A stretch of 64,000 nt of DNA from Marinobacterium zhoushanense (GTDB lineage Bacteria; Pseudomonadota; Gammaproteobacteria; Pseudomonadales; Balneatricaceae): contig NZ_BMIJ01000008.1 in assembly GCF_014641945.1 (NCBI RefSeq), positions 186,001-250,000 on the forward strand. Direction: 5' to 3'. The notes beneath the pieces are model-generated. The model was not told the origin of the DNA. It made no database searches and worked only from the letters and a program-made list of their open reading frames with translations. Each line of letters starts with the position of its first letter. The first letter of the stretch is position 1. This document shows, piece by piece, positions 16,932 through 25,033 of this stretch. Position numbers and translations under genes: made by a program.

Positions 16932-18205
16932 ATGCTGTTCCAGTCAAATATTTTTGCACCCGCAATGGCAGCTCCGAGATTCGACATCTGCACGAAACGT
17001 ACGTCAGGATTAAGTTCGATATAGGCCTCGAGATCCCGCAAGTAACCGACTAACGCCGGAGTGGAATCAATAAGCACCCCTGCGCCTGACATGACTTGAG
17101 TCTCCCCAACCTGCTGCTGGCGATGATCGGTCTGCTCGGCGTGGGAAAAACCTCCTGGGAAGCCAAAATCAGCTCCGACCAAGCGCACCTCCTCAGCTCC
17201 CATCTTGACAGCCAAATCAACGGCACAATGAGTCACTGTGCCTGAGCAAAATAGCACCGAACGGAGAACCTGTTTTCGGATCTCCGAAAACAGCGTGTTT
17301 TCCAAGTAGAATGCACAGCGGAAGCCTGGCCATGAATCAACAATAAAAGGCTGAATAATAGGCGCGTAAGCCAAAATAGTTTTATCCAATTGCTTGCAAT
17401 AAGGACCAACCGTGTCGAAATGCCTGAGTAGCTCTTTATGCCCATCGATTGCGACAACCACATCAGGTTTCAACCCTCTATTTAAAACGCCTTTTAATGC
17501 TGTGGAAACAACAATGAGGAAGTCTGATTCGACCATGTTATCGAGAAAGTAGTCGGCGGAGGGTCCTCCGGCAACAACCGTAACACAGCCTCCGGAGGCC
17601 ACTCCAAACAAGGAAGCGACATCAGGATCCGATATCGCATTTTTTCGATTAGCAATCAGGTTAGGTCGCTCAAATTCGGCATAGTGCCTAGCAAGACCTG
17701 CACGCCTGAATTCCTCATTCAATTCAGTCAACACACGATCACGTAGAGGCAGAACATCGGGTTCAGCCGACATCAACTCTGCATATACGGCTGCGAATGG
17801 TAACTGGGGATATTTTACGCTTCCGCCAAATTGCAGTTCGACCCGAGGATCTTCTATCCAGCGATGGGGATAGGTTGCCATTGATTCAGCCAATAGCTGG
17901 TAACTGAAGAATACGAGATTTAGCTTCCTCACCTGCGGCCGCTCAAGTAACGTCTGCACGAGGTAGCCTGAGCCAACGCCATATACCGACACAGTTGAGT
18001 TCTCAACAGGAACCCGCGCTGCCTGAAGATTAGCTTCCCTCTCAGGATCAAAAGCACTGGATATATGGAGTCCTGAATGCACCAAAACGGTTTCAGGTGT
18101 ATCACCCAGCACCGTGCGAGCTTCGGTAGAGTTAATATCCAGCCTTGCGGCCACCTCCGGCCAACGCTCACTTAAGATCCTATATTTTGCCTCTAGACTA
18201 TGCAT
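16919..18205 (-). CDS. Second Maf-like (DUF115) flagellin-modification protein
   Basis: The 428-residue protein carries the DUF115 core: VTVVAGGPSADYF (208-220), LKPDVVVAIDGHK (245-257), then GSGTVTHCAVDLAVKMG-type and VGADFGFPGG segments that match Maf proteins. It lacks the long C-terminal helical part of the other maf in this window and is only weakly similar to it by eye. It lies just downstream of flagellin on the same strand, behind a hairpin, so it may be expressed by read-through. I start it at the ATG at 18205 because the in-frame extension to 18259 would begin inside the flagellin terminator. Ten consecutive G residues abut this ATG with no spacer, so translation may depend on tract length. 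Confidence 0.85.
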   Translation of the reverse strand: MHSLEAKYRILSERWPEVAARLDINSTEARTVLGDTPETVLVHSGLHISSAFDPEREANLQAARVPVENSTVSVYGVGSGYLVQTLLERPQVRKLNLVFFSYQLLAESMATYPHRWIEDPRVELQFGGSVKYPQLPFAAVYAELMSAEPDVLPLRDRVLTELNEEFRRAGLARHYAEFERPNLIANRKNAISDPDVASLFGVASGGCVTVVAGGPSADYFLDNMVESDFLIVVSTALKGVLNRGLKPDVVVAIDGHKELLRHFDTVGPYCKQLDKTILAYAPIIQPFIVDSWPGFRCAFYLENTLFSEIRKQVLRSVLFCSGTVTHCAVDLAVKMGAEEVRLVGADFGFPGGFSHAEQTDHRQQQVGETQVMSGAGVLIDSTPALVGYLRDLEAYIELNPDVRFVQMSNLGAAIAGAKIFDWNSICET

Positions 18206-18215
18206 CCCCCCCCCC
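18206..18215 (-). repeat. Poly-G tract of 10 directly upstream of the second maf start codon
   Basis: Ten C residues on the plus strand give G10 on the coding strand, immediately before the ATG at 18205. The nearest separate Shine-Dalgarno-like AGG is 13 bases upstream, so the tract either forms the ribosome site or sets its spacing. G tracts of this length slip during replication and underlie phase variation of maf genes in Campylobacter. Confidence 0.9.
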
Positions 18216-18244
18216 AAACCTGAGCCTATTCGCCCGTACAAACG

Positions 18245-18275
18245 AAAACGGCACGCCAAGGCGTGCCGTTTTTTA
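18245..18275. terminator. Bidirectional Rho-independent terminator after flagellin
   Basis: An 11-base stem AACGGCACGCC/GGCGTGCCGTT with a two-base loop lies 15 bases beyond the flagellin stop. T runs follow on both sides (TTTTTTATTTTT on the plus strand, TTTTCGTTT on the minus strand). Confidence 0.85.
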
Positions 18276-18290
18276 TTTTTAACTATCAGA

Positions 18291-19121
18291 TTAACGCAGC
18301 AGACTCAGAACAGCCTGCGGAGCCTGGTTAGCCTGAGACAGGATCGCGATACCGGACTGCTGCAGCACCTGAGCCTTGGTCAACGCTGCAGTTTCCATTG
18401 CGAAGTCGGCATCCATGATACGGCTGCGGGAAGCCGCCTGGTTTTCTGATGCGTTACGCAGGTTCTGGATAGTGGTTTCGAAGCGGTTCTGCGCCGCACC
18501 GTATTTGGCACGCTCGGTAGTAATAGTGTCGATGGCAGTATCAATAAGGGCGATAGCCGCCTGAGCACCTGCCGCAGACTTGATATTAGTGCCAGTAACA
18601 CCGGTCACGTTAGAGTTGGTAGACAGGTTAGTTGTGGTAACAGTGATACGGTTATCTGTCGCGTTGTTAGCACCCACCTGGAAGGTCTGAGCTCCAGCGC
18701 TGGCACCCAGTACCTTCTGACCGTTGAATTCGGTAGCAGAGATGATACGACCCACTTCTGCAGCCAGCTGAGAGAATTCAGCATCCAGGTTGGCGCGGTC
18801 AGAAGAGGAGTTGGTGGCGTTCGAGGACTGTACAGACAGTTCACGCATACGCTGCAGAGTATCGGATACCTGCTGCAGAGCACCTTCGGCGGTCTGAGAC
18901 AGAGAGATACCGTCAGCCGCGTTGCGGATCGCCACGTTCATACCCTTGACCTGGGCATTCATACGCTCGGCGATTGCAAGGCCGGCGGAGTCATCTTTCG
19001 CGCTGTTTACACGCAGACCTGAAGACAGACGCTCCATCGCCGTTGCCATACCGGTTTCGGTTTTGGCCAGGTTACGCTGGGCGGACAGAGAGAAGAGGTT
19101 TGTTGCTACTACGTTTGCCAT
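18291..19121 (-). CDS. fliC: Flagellin
   Basis: Flagellin is the filament subunit exported through the flagellar type III system. This one has 276 residues, short for the family: the conserved N-terminal D0/D1 part (ANVVATNLFSLSAQRNL at 2-18, through about 150) and C-terminal part (from about 195 to SLLR at the end) are complete, but the variable centre is only about 40 residues. That centre is rich in Ser, Thr and Asn (for example ITVTTTNLSTNSNVTGVTGT), giving candidate sites for Maf-dependent glycosylation. The start at 19121 is set by AGGAGA eight bases upstream; a longer frame extends 11 residues further without similarity. A hairpin terminator follows. Only one flagellin gene is in the window. 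Confidence 0.97.
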   Translation of the reverse strand: MANVVATNLFSLSAQRNLAKTETGMATAMERLSSGLRVNSAKDDSAGLAIAERMNAQVKGMNVAIRNAADGISLSQTAEGALQQVSDTLQRMRELSVQSSNATNSSSDRANLDAEFSQLAAEVGRIISATEFNGQKVLGASAGAQTFQVGANNATDNRITVTTTNLSTNSNVTGVTGTNIKSAAGAQAAIALIDTAIDTITTERAKYGAAQNRFETTIQNLRNASENQAASRSRIMDADFAMETAALTKAQVLQQSGIAILSQANQAPQAVLSLLR

Positions 19122-19193
19122 GTGTGTATCTCCTAGCTGATAGAGCCTGTCCACTGCCAGGCTGCGCTCATATGCTGTGTATTCAGGTTAACG

Positions 19194-19201
19194 GCATCGG
19201 C
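19194..19201 (-). promoter_or_regulatory. Candidate sigma-28 -10 element upstream of flagellin
   Basis: GCCGATGC lies about 72 bases before the fliC start and resembles the sigma-28 -10 box GCCGATAA. No matching TAAAGTTT box occurs at the correct distance; the expected place is a T-run, so the call is weak. Confidence 0.4.
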
Positions 19202-19263
19202 GAGAGAAGCTTGAGAAAAAAATTTTGGTTTTTTTGCACTCAATCGCCACTGAGTTCAGACCA

Positions 19264-19291
19264 TAAAAAAACCGCTGCGATTGGCAGCGGC
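19264..19291 (-). terminator. Terminator downstream of fliS
   Basis: On the minus strand CCGCTGC-CAATC-GCAGCGG is followed by seven T residues, 47 bases after the fliS stop. It separates fliS from flagellin, so flagellin needs its own promoter. Confidence 0.85.
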
Positions 19292-19337
19292 TCTCTTATT
19301 AACTATTAGCGCATTGCGCATCGCTAAAGAGACGAAG

Positions 19338-19724
19338 CTAAGCACCTTTGGTGGGCGCGATCTGGTCCCAGCCCTCTTTAAGTTCAATCAACAGCAATGC
19401 GATCTGATCAAGGCGGCTCTCGCTTTTCTCCGCCTGCGCCAGCACCAGGGAGTCCTGAATATGCTGGTAGAGCCGCTCAAGATTATCCGCCAGCTCGCTA
19501 CCGGCTTCTTTATCCAGAGCCTCCTCGAGACCGCCCACGATTTTCACAGCTCTCGATATATGCTGAGCAACACCCACCGGGGTACCCGACTGCAGCTCAC
19601 CCTTTGCAGACGCGATACTTTTCAACGCGCCTTCAAACAACATCTGGATCAGCCGATGTGGCGATGCGTTGTGCAGATCCGTTTCTACATCTATCTGACG
19701 ATACTGATTGATACCTTTATTCAT
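19338..19724 (-). CDS. fliS: Flagellar export chaperone FliS
   Basis: FliS binds the C-terminal end of flagellin in the cytoplasm and stops early polymerisation. The 128-residue protein has the family layout: NQYRQIDVETDLHNASPHRLIQMLFEGAL at the N-terminus (conserved P-H-R-L region near 22-25), then RAVKIVGGLEEALD and a helical C-terminus. It lies 21 bases downstream of fliD and is followed by a terminator, so flaG, fliD and fliS form one transcript from the sigma-28 site at 21649-21675. Confidence 0.95.
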   Translation of the reverse strand: MNKGINQYRQIDVETDLHNASPHRLIQMLFEGALKSIASAKGELQSGTPVGVAQHISRAVKIVGGLEEALDKEAGSELADNLERLYQHIQDSLVLAQAEKSESRLDQIALLLIELKEGWDQIAPTKGA

Positions 19725-19745
19725 TCGTCATCTCTTAGTCGGTCT

Positions 19746-21146
19746 TTAGGAGGAGCTGAGTGCTGACAGCTGCGCCAGCAAGTATGAACCGGTGGAGTTT
19801 AGCTGCGCCACCAAAGAATCCATCGCGTTGTATTGCTTGGTCAGGCTTGCCAGCATCGATTCTTCTCGTCGATCCAGGCGCTCTTGCGCACTGGTCAAGG
19901 ACTCCAGCCGCGAATTCAGCCCTTTGGTCCGATCATCGAGCAACCCGGCGTACTGGGTATAACTCTCAAGCAGAGTATCCAGTGTCGGCGCGATGCCGTC
20001 ATCATTGGTAAAGAGCTTCGAAACGGCGGAGAAATCATCGTTGAGCGCGTTTCCTAGCGCCTCTCTGTCCAGCGACATCACACCATACTGATCGATGCTG
20101 ACACCCACCAGGCTAAGCGAATTGGCGCTACCAGGTGCAGACGCTACCTGCGACGACAACACCGAGCGCACTTTGTTGTACAGCGTACGCACTGTTGAAT
20201 CCCCCATCAGGGCACTGGAGCCCTCATTTTCGGAGGTGGATTTAACGATGGAACGAACATTGTTGTAGGCATCGACCAGAGACTGGATATTGTTGGCGAT
20301 CGTATCGTTATCGACAGCGACATCCAGGCTGAACTTCGTTCCCGGCGCAGAGCTCTTGAGATCGAGCGTGACCCCGTCGATCGCATCAGAAACGGAGTTG
20401 CTAGAACGACTGACCGCAAGTCCGTCGATGTAAAACAGCGCATCGTCGGCAGCCTGATGCTGGGTCATATTGCCGGTCGCACTGGTCGAGTCATAAATCA
20501 GCTGCGACAACCCCGATGCATCCGTGGAATTGCCATCGTCGTCAACGGCCGTGATGTTGATCTTGTTATCCAGACCACCAGCAATGGAGGTCAGCATCAA
20601 CCGTGCTTCAGTACCGCCAAGACCGTCATCGACGTTCACAATGGTAGCTGAAACGCTACTGTTGCCAGTCGCGGAGTTGATAGCATCACGAATGCCGGAA
20701 AGCGAAGAGCTCGACGAGTCGATCGGAACCTCGAAACTTTCCGTACCGACCGTAAAGTTGAGCTTACCGGTGCCAACCGTATCACCCGAAGTAGCAAATG
20801 AACCCGCGGCGGTTATCAGTTTTTGCTGCTTTGCCAAGTGATCGATCTCGATCTGGTAGCTTCCCGGTACAGCGGAGCCTGTAGCACTGGCGGACAGCAG
20901 ATCGGAGTTACCGACCGATACCGACCGTGCCTGAAACTTGCTTGCCATTTTCAGGTTGTCGAGCACGGACTGGAACTGCTCCAGCGCACTCTTGAGTTTG
21001 CCTATCGCCGAAAGCTGACTGTTGTAGGTCGTCTTTCTCGCAGACAGAAGCTCTCGCTGCGGTTCAATCTCTGCCGCTACAATCGCGTCGACAATTGCCG
21101 CGGTATCGATACTCGACCCGATACCTGAAAACGTAATGCTAGCCAT
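19746..21146 (-). CDS. fliD: Flagellar filament cap protein FliD (hook-associated protein 2)
   Basis: FliD forms the cap at the filament tip that assembles flagellin. It has 466 residues, normal for the family. The N-terminal domain ITFSGIGSSIDTAAIVDAIV and the C-terminal coiled coil (FTNDDGIAPTLDTLLESYT through EESMLASLTKQYNAMDSLVAQLNSTGSYL, here described in parts) are both diagnostic. The central domain is Ser/Thr/Asp-rich and variable. It is 31 bases from flaG and 21 from fliS, in the usual flaG-fliD-fliS order. Confidence 0.96.
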   Translation of the reverse strand: MASITFSGIGSSIDTAAIVDAIVAAEIEPQRELLSARKTTYNSQLSAIGKLKSALEQFQSVLDNLKMASKFQARSVSVGNSDLLSASATGSAVPGSYQIEIDHLAKQQKLITAAGSFATSGDTVGTGKLNFTVGTESFEVPIDSSSSSLSGIRDAINSATGNSSVSATIVNVDDGLGGTEARLMLTSIAGGLDNKINITAVDDDGNSTDASGLSQLIYDSTSATGNMTQHQAADDALFYIDGLAVSRSSNSVSDAIDGVTLDLKSSAPGTKFSLDVAVDNDTIANNIQSLVDAYNNVRSIVKSTSENEGSSALMGDSTVRTLYNKVRSVLSSQVASAPGSANSLSLVGVSIDQYGVMSLDREALGNALNDDFSAVSKLFTNDDGIAPTLDTLLESYTQYAGLLDDRTKGLNSRLESLTSAQERLDRREESMLASLTKQYNAMDSLVAQLNSTGSYLLAQLSALSSS

Positions 21147-21177
21147 TTACATACCGTCCGGAGCACGCTGTGCTCAA

Positions 21178-21591
21178 CTATGCCTCATCGCGCAGCAGGA
21201 TTCCGCTGGATTCGGCCGTATACTGCTCTGAGATCTCCGACAAACGTTTCATCAGAGACAGAATCTCTTCCGAGGGGATCTGACGGATCACCTCCTTATT
21301 ATCGGCGTTAACGACTTTGACCACAGTTTCACCCAAATCATCGTCTACCGATATATTGAGATTGCTGCTGACGAGCTTCAGCACTTCACCAAGCTGAGCC
21401 GCAGCCTCCTTTACCACCGACGACTCCGGCTGTTTGTATTCCGATTTTTTCTGCGTAGCCGCCGACTCTTCTACCGCACGAGTGCCAACTTCGCTGCCCT
21501 TCACGGGGCGTAGATCATTCTGAATAGTCGCCGCGTCCCTGACCAGCTGACCGCGGTCACTGCCAACGCCTGTGAGTGAATCAATCGCCAT
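21178..21591 (-). CDS. flaG: Flagellar protein FlaG
   Basis: FlaG proteins affect filament length in polar flagella, by an unclear mechanism. This copy has 137 residues with the family C-terminal domain LNISVDDDLGETVVKVVNADNKEVIRQIPSEEIL in parts (about 97-130); the key pattern is F/L-x-V-D-x-x-L-G...V-x-x-x-T/D-x-E-V-I-R-Q-I-P. The N-terminal half is polar and probably disordered. It leads the flaG-fliD-fliS transcript, 58 bases after a good sigma-28 promoter. Confidence 0.9.
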   Translation of the reverse strand: MAIDSLTGVGSDRGQLVRDAATIQNDLRPVKGSEVGTRAVEESAATQKKSEYKQPESSVVKEAAAQLGEVLKLVSSNLNISVDDDLGETVVKVVNADNKEVIRQIPSEEILSLMKRLSEISEQYTAESSGILLRDEA

Positions 21592-21648
21592 GTTGATGCC
21601 TCTTTCAATCCCAAGCCCGGACGATCTTCTTCCGGGTATCTAGCCTCT

Positions 21649-21675
21649 TAATCGGCTGATTGAATCGGATCTTTA
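21649..21675 (-). promoter_or_regulatory. Sigma-28 promoter for flaG-fliD-fliS
   Basis: The minus strand reads TAAAGATC, an 11-base spacer, then GCCGATTA. This matches TAAAGTTT-N11-GCCGATAA closely and sits about 58 bases before the flaG start. Confidence 0.85.
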
Positions 21676-21694
21676 GTACTCAATGATCATTTAT

Positions 21695-21997
21695 TCATCG
21701 ATTATCCAGATAACTGTTCAAGGCTTTCTGTTGTTTTCTGACCTCTGACAACTGCCTGAACAGATCCTCTCGAACCAGAGCGCATTGATGCTCGAACGCC
21801 TGCTGCTTGGCCAGCAACTCCTTCGCCAACTCTATCTGCTCGCCGCAACTCTCCAGCTCGTTCCACTCAACCTGCCTGAGCAACTGATCTTTCTCCTGCT
21901 CCAGCTCGATGATGCTCTCTATCTCGCCCTGCTGCAGCAGCGAGATCTGTTCGTTCAGGATAGCATCACAGCGCTCATAAGCCGCTTGGAACTTCAC
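21695..21997 (-). CDS. Small coiled-coil flagellar protein, FliT-like chaperone candidate
   Basis: The protein of 100 residues is almost wholly helical, with many Glu, Gln, Leu and Arg residues in coiled-coil pattern (for example ELEQEKDQLLRQVEWNELE). Size, composition and position between flgL and flaG-fliD fit a FliT-type chaperone, which elsewhere binds FliD, but I see no decisive motif. The start is GTG at 21997, two bases after the flgL stop, with GAGGTAAGG overlapping the end of flgL as ribosome site. The sigma-28 promoter for flaG lies just downstream of it, so it is probably transcribed with flgK-flgL. Confidence 0.6.
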   Translation of the reverse strand: MKFQAAYERCDAILNEQISLLQQGEIESIIELEQEKDQLLRQVEWNELESCGEQIELAKELLAKQQAFEHQCALVREDLFRQLSEVRKQQKALNSYLDNR

Positions 21998-21999
21998 CC

Positions 22000-22908
22000 T
22001 TACCTCACATAATCAAACAACGAGAGCTGTTGTATCTGGCCAAAGCTGGCATAGGCCGCCTCAAGCGCTGTCTGCTGCTGCATCAGCTTGCTGGTGGCCT
22101 CGTAGTAATCGGTGTCCTGCACGACTGACAGAGAGTTGGTGGTAAACAACTTGATATCGGCCAAGGCCTCCCCCTGTGCTTCCAATACGTTGAGCCGCGC
22201 CCCCAATTTGGATCGCTGGGTCACTATCCCTTCGAAGAACTGATCCAGTTCTCCCTGCAACGCGGAGATGTCATCCGAAAACGATGTTGTTGGCGTCGTA
22301 CCATCAAGCAGTTCAATCATATCCTTGATCGTATTCAGGATATTATCCTCTCCATCCCCGAAGATGGCACTGCCGGGATCGGTCGACGCAACGGTGTTGT
22401 TCTCGCCGATATCTAGAAAGCGCTGACCGTGATCGCCCTGATATTCATACCGGTCAGAGGCATTCAGGGTGTAGGCCGGCGCCCCCCCTTTGAAACCGGA
22501 GAACAGGTATTCGCCCTGAGCATCCTGAGTATTGGCGGCCGACGCCAGCTGCTCCAGTATCTGGCGCATCTCCTCCGCCACAATCTCCCGGTCGGTATCG
22601 TTGAGGGTGGCATTGTTCGCCTGGATCGCCAGATCCTTTATACGCAAGATACTGTCCGACACCAGAGCCAAAGTGCTCTCTTCCAGATTCAGTCTGCGCT
22701 CGGCTACCTCGACGTTACCGGCGAACACCTCGCTACGCGCAATCACATGCTCATATTTGTTTATCTGGGTAGCGGCCAGCGGATCGTCCGATGCCTGAGA
22801 GATCTTCTTGCCGGATGCAAGCTGCTGCTGGTATTTGAACAGCTCGGCGTTACCGTTGCGCACGGTGTCCAGGTTCTGAGAGAAGAACTGCTGTGTTGAA
22901 AGTCTCAT
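22000..22908 (-). CDS. flgL: Flagellar hook-filament junction protein FlgL (HAP3)
   Basis: FlgL joins the hook to the filament next to FlgK. It has 302 residues. MRLSTQQFFSQNLDTVRNGN at the start and the ASGKKISQASDDPLAATQI segment (about 31-49) match the conserved N-terminal D0/D1 region shared with flagellin, and ALEAAYASFGQIQQLSLFDYV ends the protein as in other FlgL. It is 12 bases after flgK and two bases before the FliT-like gene, within the sigma-28 transcript. Confidence 0.95.
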   Translation of the reverse strand: MRLSTQQFFSQNLDTVRNGNAELFKYQQQLASGKKISQASDDPLAATQINKYEHVIARSEVFAGNVEVAERRLNLEESTLALVSDSILRIKDLAIQANNATLNDTDREIVAEEMRQILEQLASAANTQDAQGEYLFSGFKGGAPAYTLNASDRYEYQGDHGQRFLDIGENNTVASTDPGSAIFGDGEDNILNTIKDMIELLDGTTPTTSFSDDISALQGELDQFFEGIVTQRSKLGARLNVLEAQGEALADIKLFTTNSLSVVQDTDYYEATSKLMQQQTALEAAYASFGQIQQLSLFDYVR

Positions 22909-22920
22909 GCCGAACCTCCG

Positions 22921-24957
22921 TTACACGGCCTGAATCAGCGCATCGAAGATACGCTGAGAGGCACTGATGATTTGGGCCGCCGCCTGGTAGGCCTGCTGGA
23001 ACTGGATCAGCTTGACCGCCTCTTCATCGAGGTTGACGCCGCTGATCTCCTCGCGCTGCGCGACAGTGTTTTTAAGCACGGCTTCGGATGCTTTAAGGTC
23101 CGTTTGGGCGATTTTCGTCTCGATTCCGACCCGCTCGATAATTCTGCCATAGGTTTCCTGGTAGTTGCCTTCCAGGGAGGTGGCAGCCTTGGTCAGGTCT
23201 GACATCAGCAGGCCATTACGGTTATCCGACACCCCGACGTTCGTGATGCTGTCGGTACCGTCAACGTCGAAGTTAAAGTCGATGACGAAACTATCACCAT
23301 CCTGCGGAACTCCTTCCACCCGCATCACGATCTCCCCGTTCAGCGACGGATCCGCGTTACGAATGAGCAAGTTTTTGCTGTCATTTGGATCCAAGGATAT
23401 CGAGAGTGCCAAACCGTCCGAACTGACTACTGTGTAGCCTTCCGGCACCACAGTCGAGTCGGCCGTTATCGTCAGCCTGGAGCTCGAATTCGGCATCAGC
23501 GCAGCTATCGAATCGCGTGGATCGTTCGACAGGGGGGTCGATACCTCGGTCAATTGCACGGTGGCAACACCGGTTCCGTTATTGGCTGCGTCTGGCGCAA
23601 CGACCACCGGCGCTGCCAGCGCCAATTGGCGACCGTCCTTGATATTGACCGCAATATCGTCTGCCGCCGTGCGCACGGGTTGAACCAATACCCGCTCATT
23701 GGTGGCAAAGCCTCCGGAGCGGGACAGATCGAGCCTGAAGCCGTCGATCTGCAGCGTCAGCTCCCCGCTGGTCGAGTCGAAAAACGCTTCACCATCCGTG
23801 TCCACATCGGTATTGGTCGCCGCCGCACTGAAGGAGCTGTCGGTCCAACTCTCGCCGTCGGAAAGACGCGTCAGCCTAAAGCTATCGCTAGAGGTGAAGA
23901 CGAGCTCGTAGTCCGATGCGTACAGCTTGCTGGTATCGACAATCTGCACACTGCCCTCGGCGAATTCAGCCCGCACACGAGTAGACAGCAGGTTGCCACT
24001 GTTGATATCGGCAAACAGGTTCTGCCCCATGTTGCCGTCGAGATCCATGCCCAGCTGATGCTGCTGATTCATGCTATCGGCAAACACGACGGCCAGCCTT
24101 CCCATTTCATTGAGGGTTGGATCCAGCACCTCATCGCGATAGGCGAGCAGCCCGCCCAGCTCTCCGCCACCCACCATACCGGTTAGATCATTGACCCGTC
24201 CGGCAAGCGTTATACCGATCTCCTGTCGGGTCGGATCCAGCTCGTTTGGCGTTGACACCAAAGGGTTAAAACTCTGTCCGACGACCAGTGGCTGACCGTT
24301 GCCGATAAAGATCGAGAACTCATCGCCCTGCTCGATCACGTTGATGTCGATGAGTTGGGACAGCTCCTGTACCGCCTGGTCACGCTGATCGAGCAGTTCA
24401 AACGCGTCCTTGTTGGCGGCCTTGGCGATACGGATCCGATCGTTCAGGTCGGCGATATTCAGCGCGGCACTATTGATCTCTTCCGCCAGCTCGCGAATCC
24501 GGGTATTGACCGTCTCGGTCTGTTGCGAGACCTGGTCATACAGGTCGTTGAACCGGGTTGCCGTTGCCTGCGCCTCAGCAATAAACAGCTCTCGATTGGT
24601 GATCGACGTCGGATCATCATTGGCGGCTTGCAGGGCGGCAAAGTAATCGTCCAGCTTTGCTGAAAGACTGACACTGTCACTGGCCAAGGTATTGTCGAGC
24701 TGGCTCGCCATCGCCTCGAACGCTTTGGCAGCTTCAAAGCGGGAGTTGTCGGCCCAGAGCCGTTCCGTTATGAACTTATCGACAATGCGCTGGGTACTGT
24801 CCTGGAGTACGCCACCCTCCTCCAGGCTGTTGAACTGGGCAACCTGACGGGTATAGCCCGGGGTATTGACGTTGGTGATGTTGTTACCAACGACAGACAG
24901 GCCGGACTGACTCGCCCTGACACCCTGAACACCCAATGACAACAGACCGTACGACAT
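22921..24957 (-). CDS. flgK: Flagellar hook-associated protein FlgK (HAP1)
   Basis: FlgK is the first junction protein on the hook. The 678 residues are at the long end for the family. The N-terminus contains LLSLGVQGVRASQSGLSVVG and NNITNVNTPGYTRQ (rod/hook-type flagellar motif, 26-39), and the C-terminus GVNLDEEAVKLIQFQQAYQ with AAQIISASQRIFDALIQAV is diagnostic. The long middle (about 330-590) is Ser/Asp-rich and variable. Its own sigma-28 promoter at 25007-25033 marks the switch from hook-basal body to late genes. Confidence 0.96.
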   Translation of the reverse strand: MSYGLLSLGVQGVRASQSGLSVVGNNITNVNTPGYTRQVAQFNSLEEGGVLQDSTQRIVDKFITERLWADNSRFEAAKAFEAMASQLDNTLASDSVSLSAKLDDYFAALQAANDDPTSITNRELFIAEAQATATRFNDLYDQVSQQTETVNTRIRELAEEINSAALNIADLNDRIRIAKAANKDAFELLDQRDQAVQELSQLIDINVIEQGDEFSIFIGNGQPLVVGQSFNPLVSTPNELDPTRQEIGITLAGRVNDLTGMVGGGELGGLLAYRDEVLDPTLNEMGRLAVVFADSMNQQHQLGMDLDGNMGQNLFADINSGNLLSTRVRAEFAEGSVQIVDTSKLYASDYELVFTSSDSFRLTRLSDGESWTDSSFSAAATNTDVDTDGEAFFDSTSGELTLQIDGFRLDLSRSGGFATNERVLVQPVRTAADDIAVNIKDGRQLALAAPVVVAPDAANNGTGVATVQLTEVSTPLSNDPRDSIAALMPNSSSRLTITADSTVVPEGYTVVSSDGLALSISLDPNDSKNLLIRNADPSLNGEIVMRVEGVPQDGDSFVIDFNFDVDGTDSITNVGVSDNRNGLLMSDLTKAATSLEGNYQETYGRIIERVGIETKIAQTDLKASEAVLKNTVAQREEISGVNLDEEAVKLIQFQQAYQAAAQIISASQRIFDALIQAV

Positions 24958-25006
24958 TTTCTACTCTCCCGATAATGGCTCCGGACTGTGGGCGCCATTG
25001 ATCAAC

Positions 25007-25033
25007 TTATCGGCAAAAACTCAGCCTTCTTGA
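25007..25033 (-). promoter_or_regulatory. Sigma-28 promoter for flgK-flgL
   Basis: TCAAGAAG, an 11-base spacer and a perfect GCCGATAA lie on the minus strand 50 bases before flgK; the -35 box overlaps the last codons of flgJ. Confidence 0.85.

Noticed and set aside
18206-18259. A longer start for the second maf gene at 18259
   Set aside because: It would begin inside the flagellin terminator hairpin and add an unrelated 18-residue basic peptide; its only interest is that the G10 tract would then be coding.
19141-19175. Sigma-54-like TGGCAG-N7-GC just upstream of fliC
   Set aside because: The -12 region reads AGGC instead of TTGC, and the start site would fall inside the ribosome-binding sequence.
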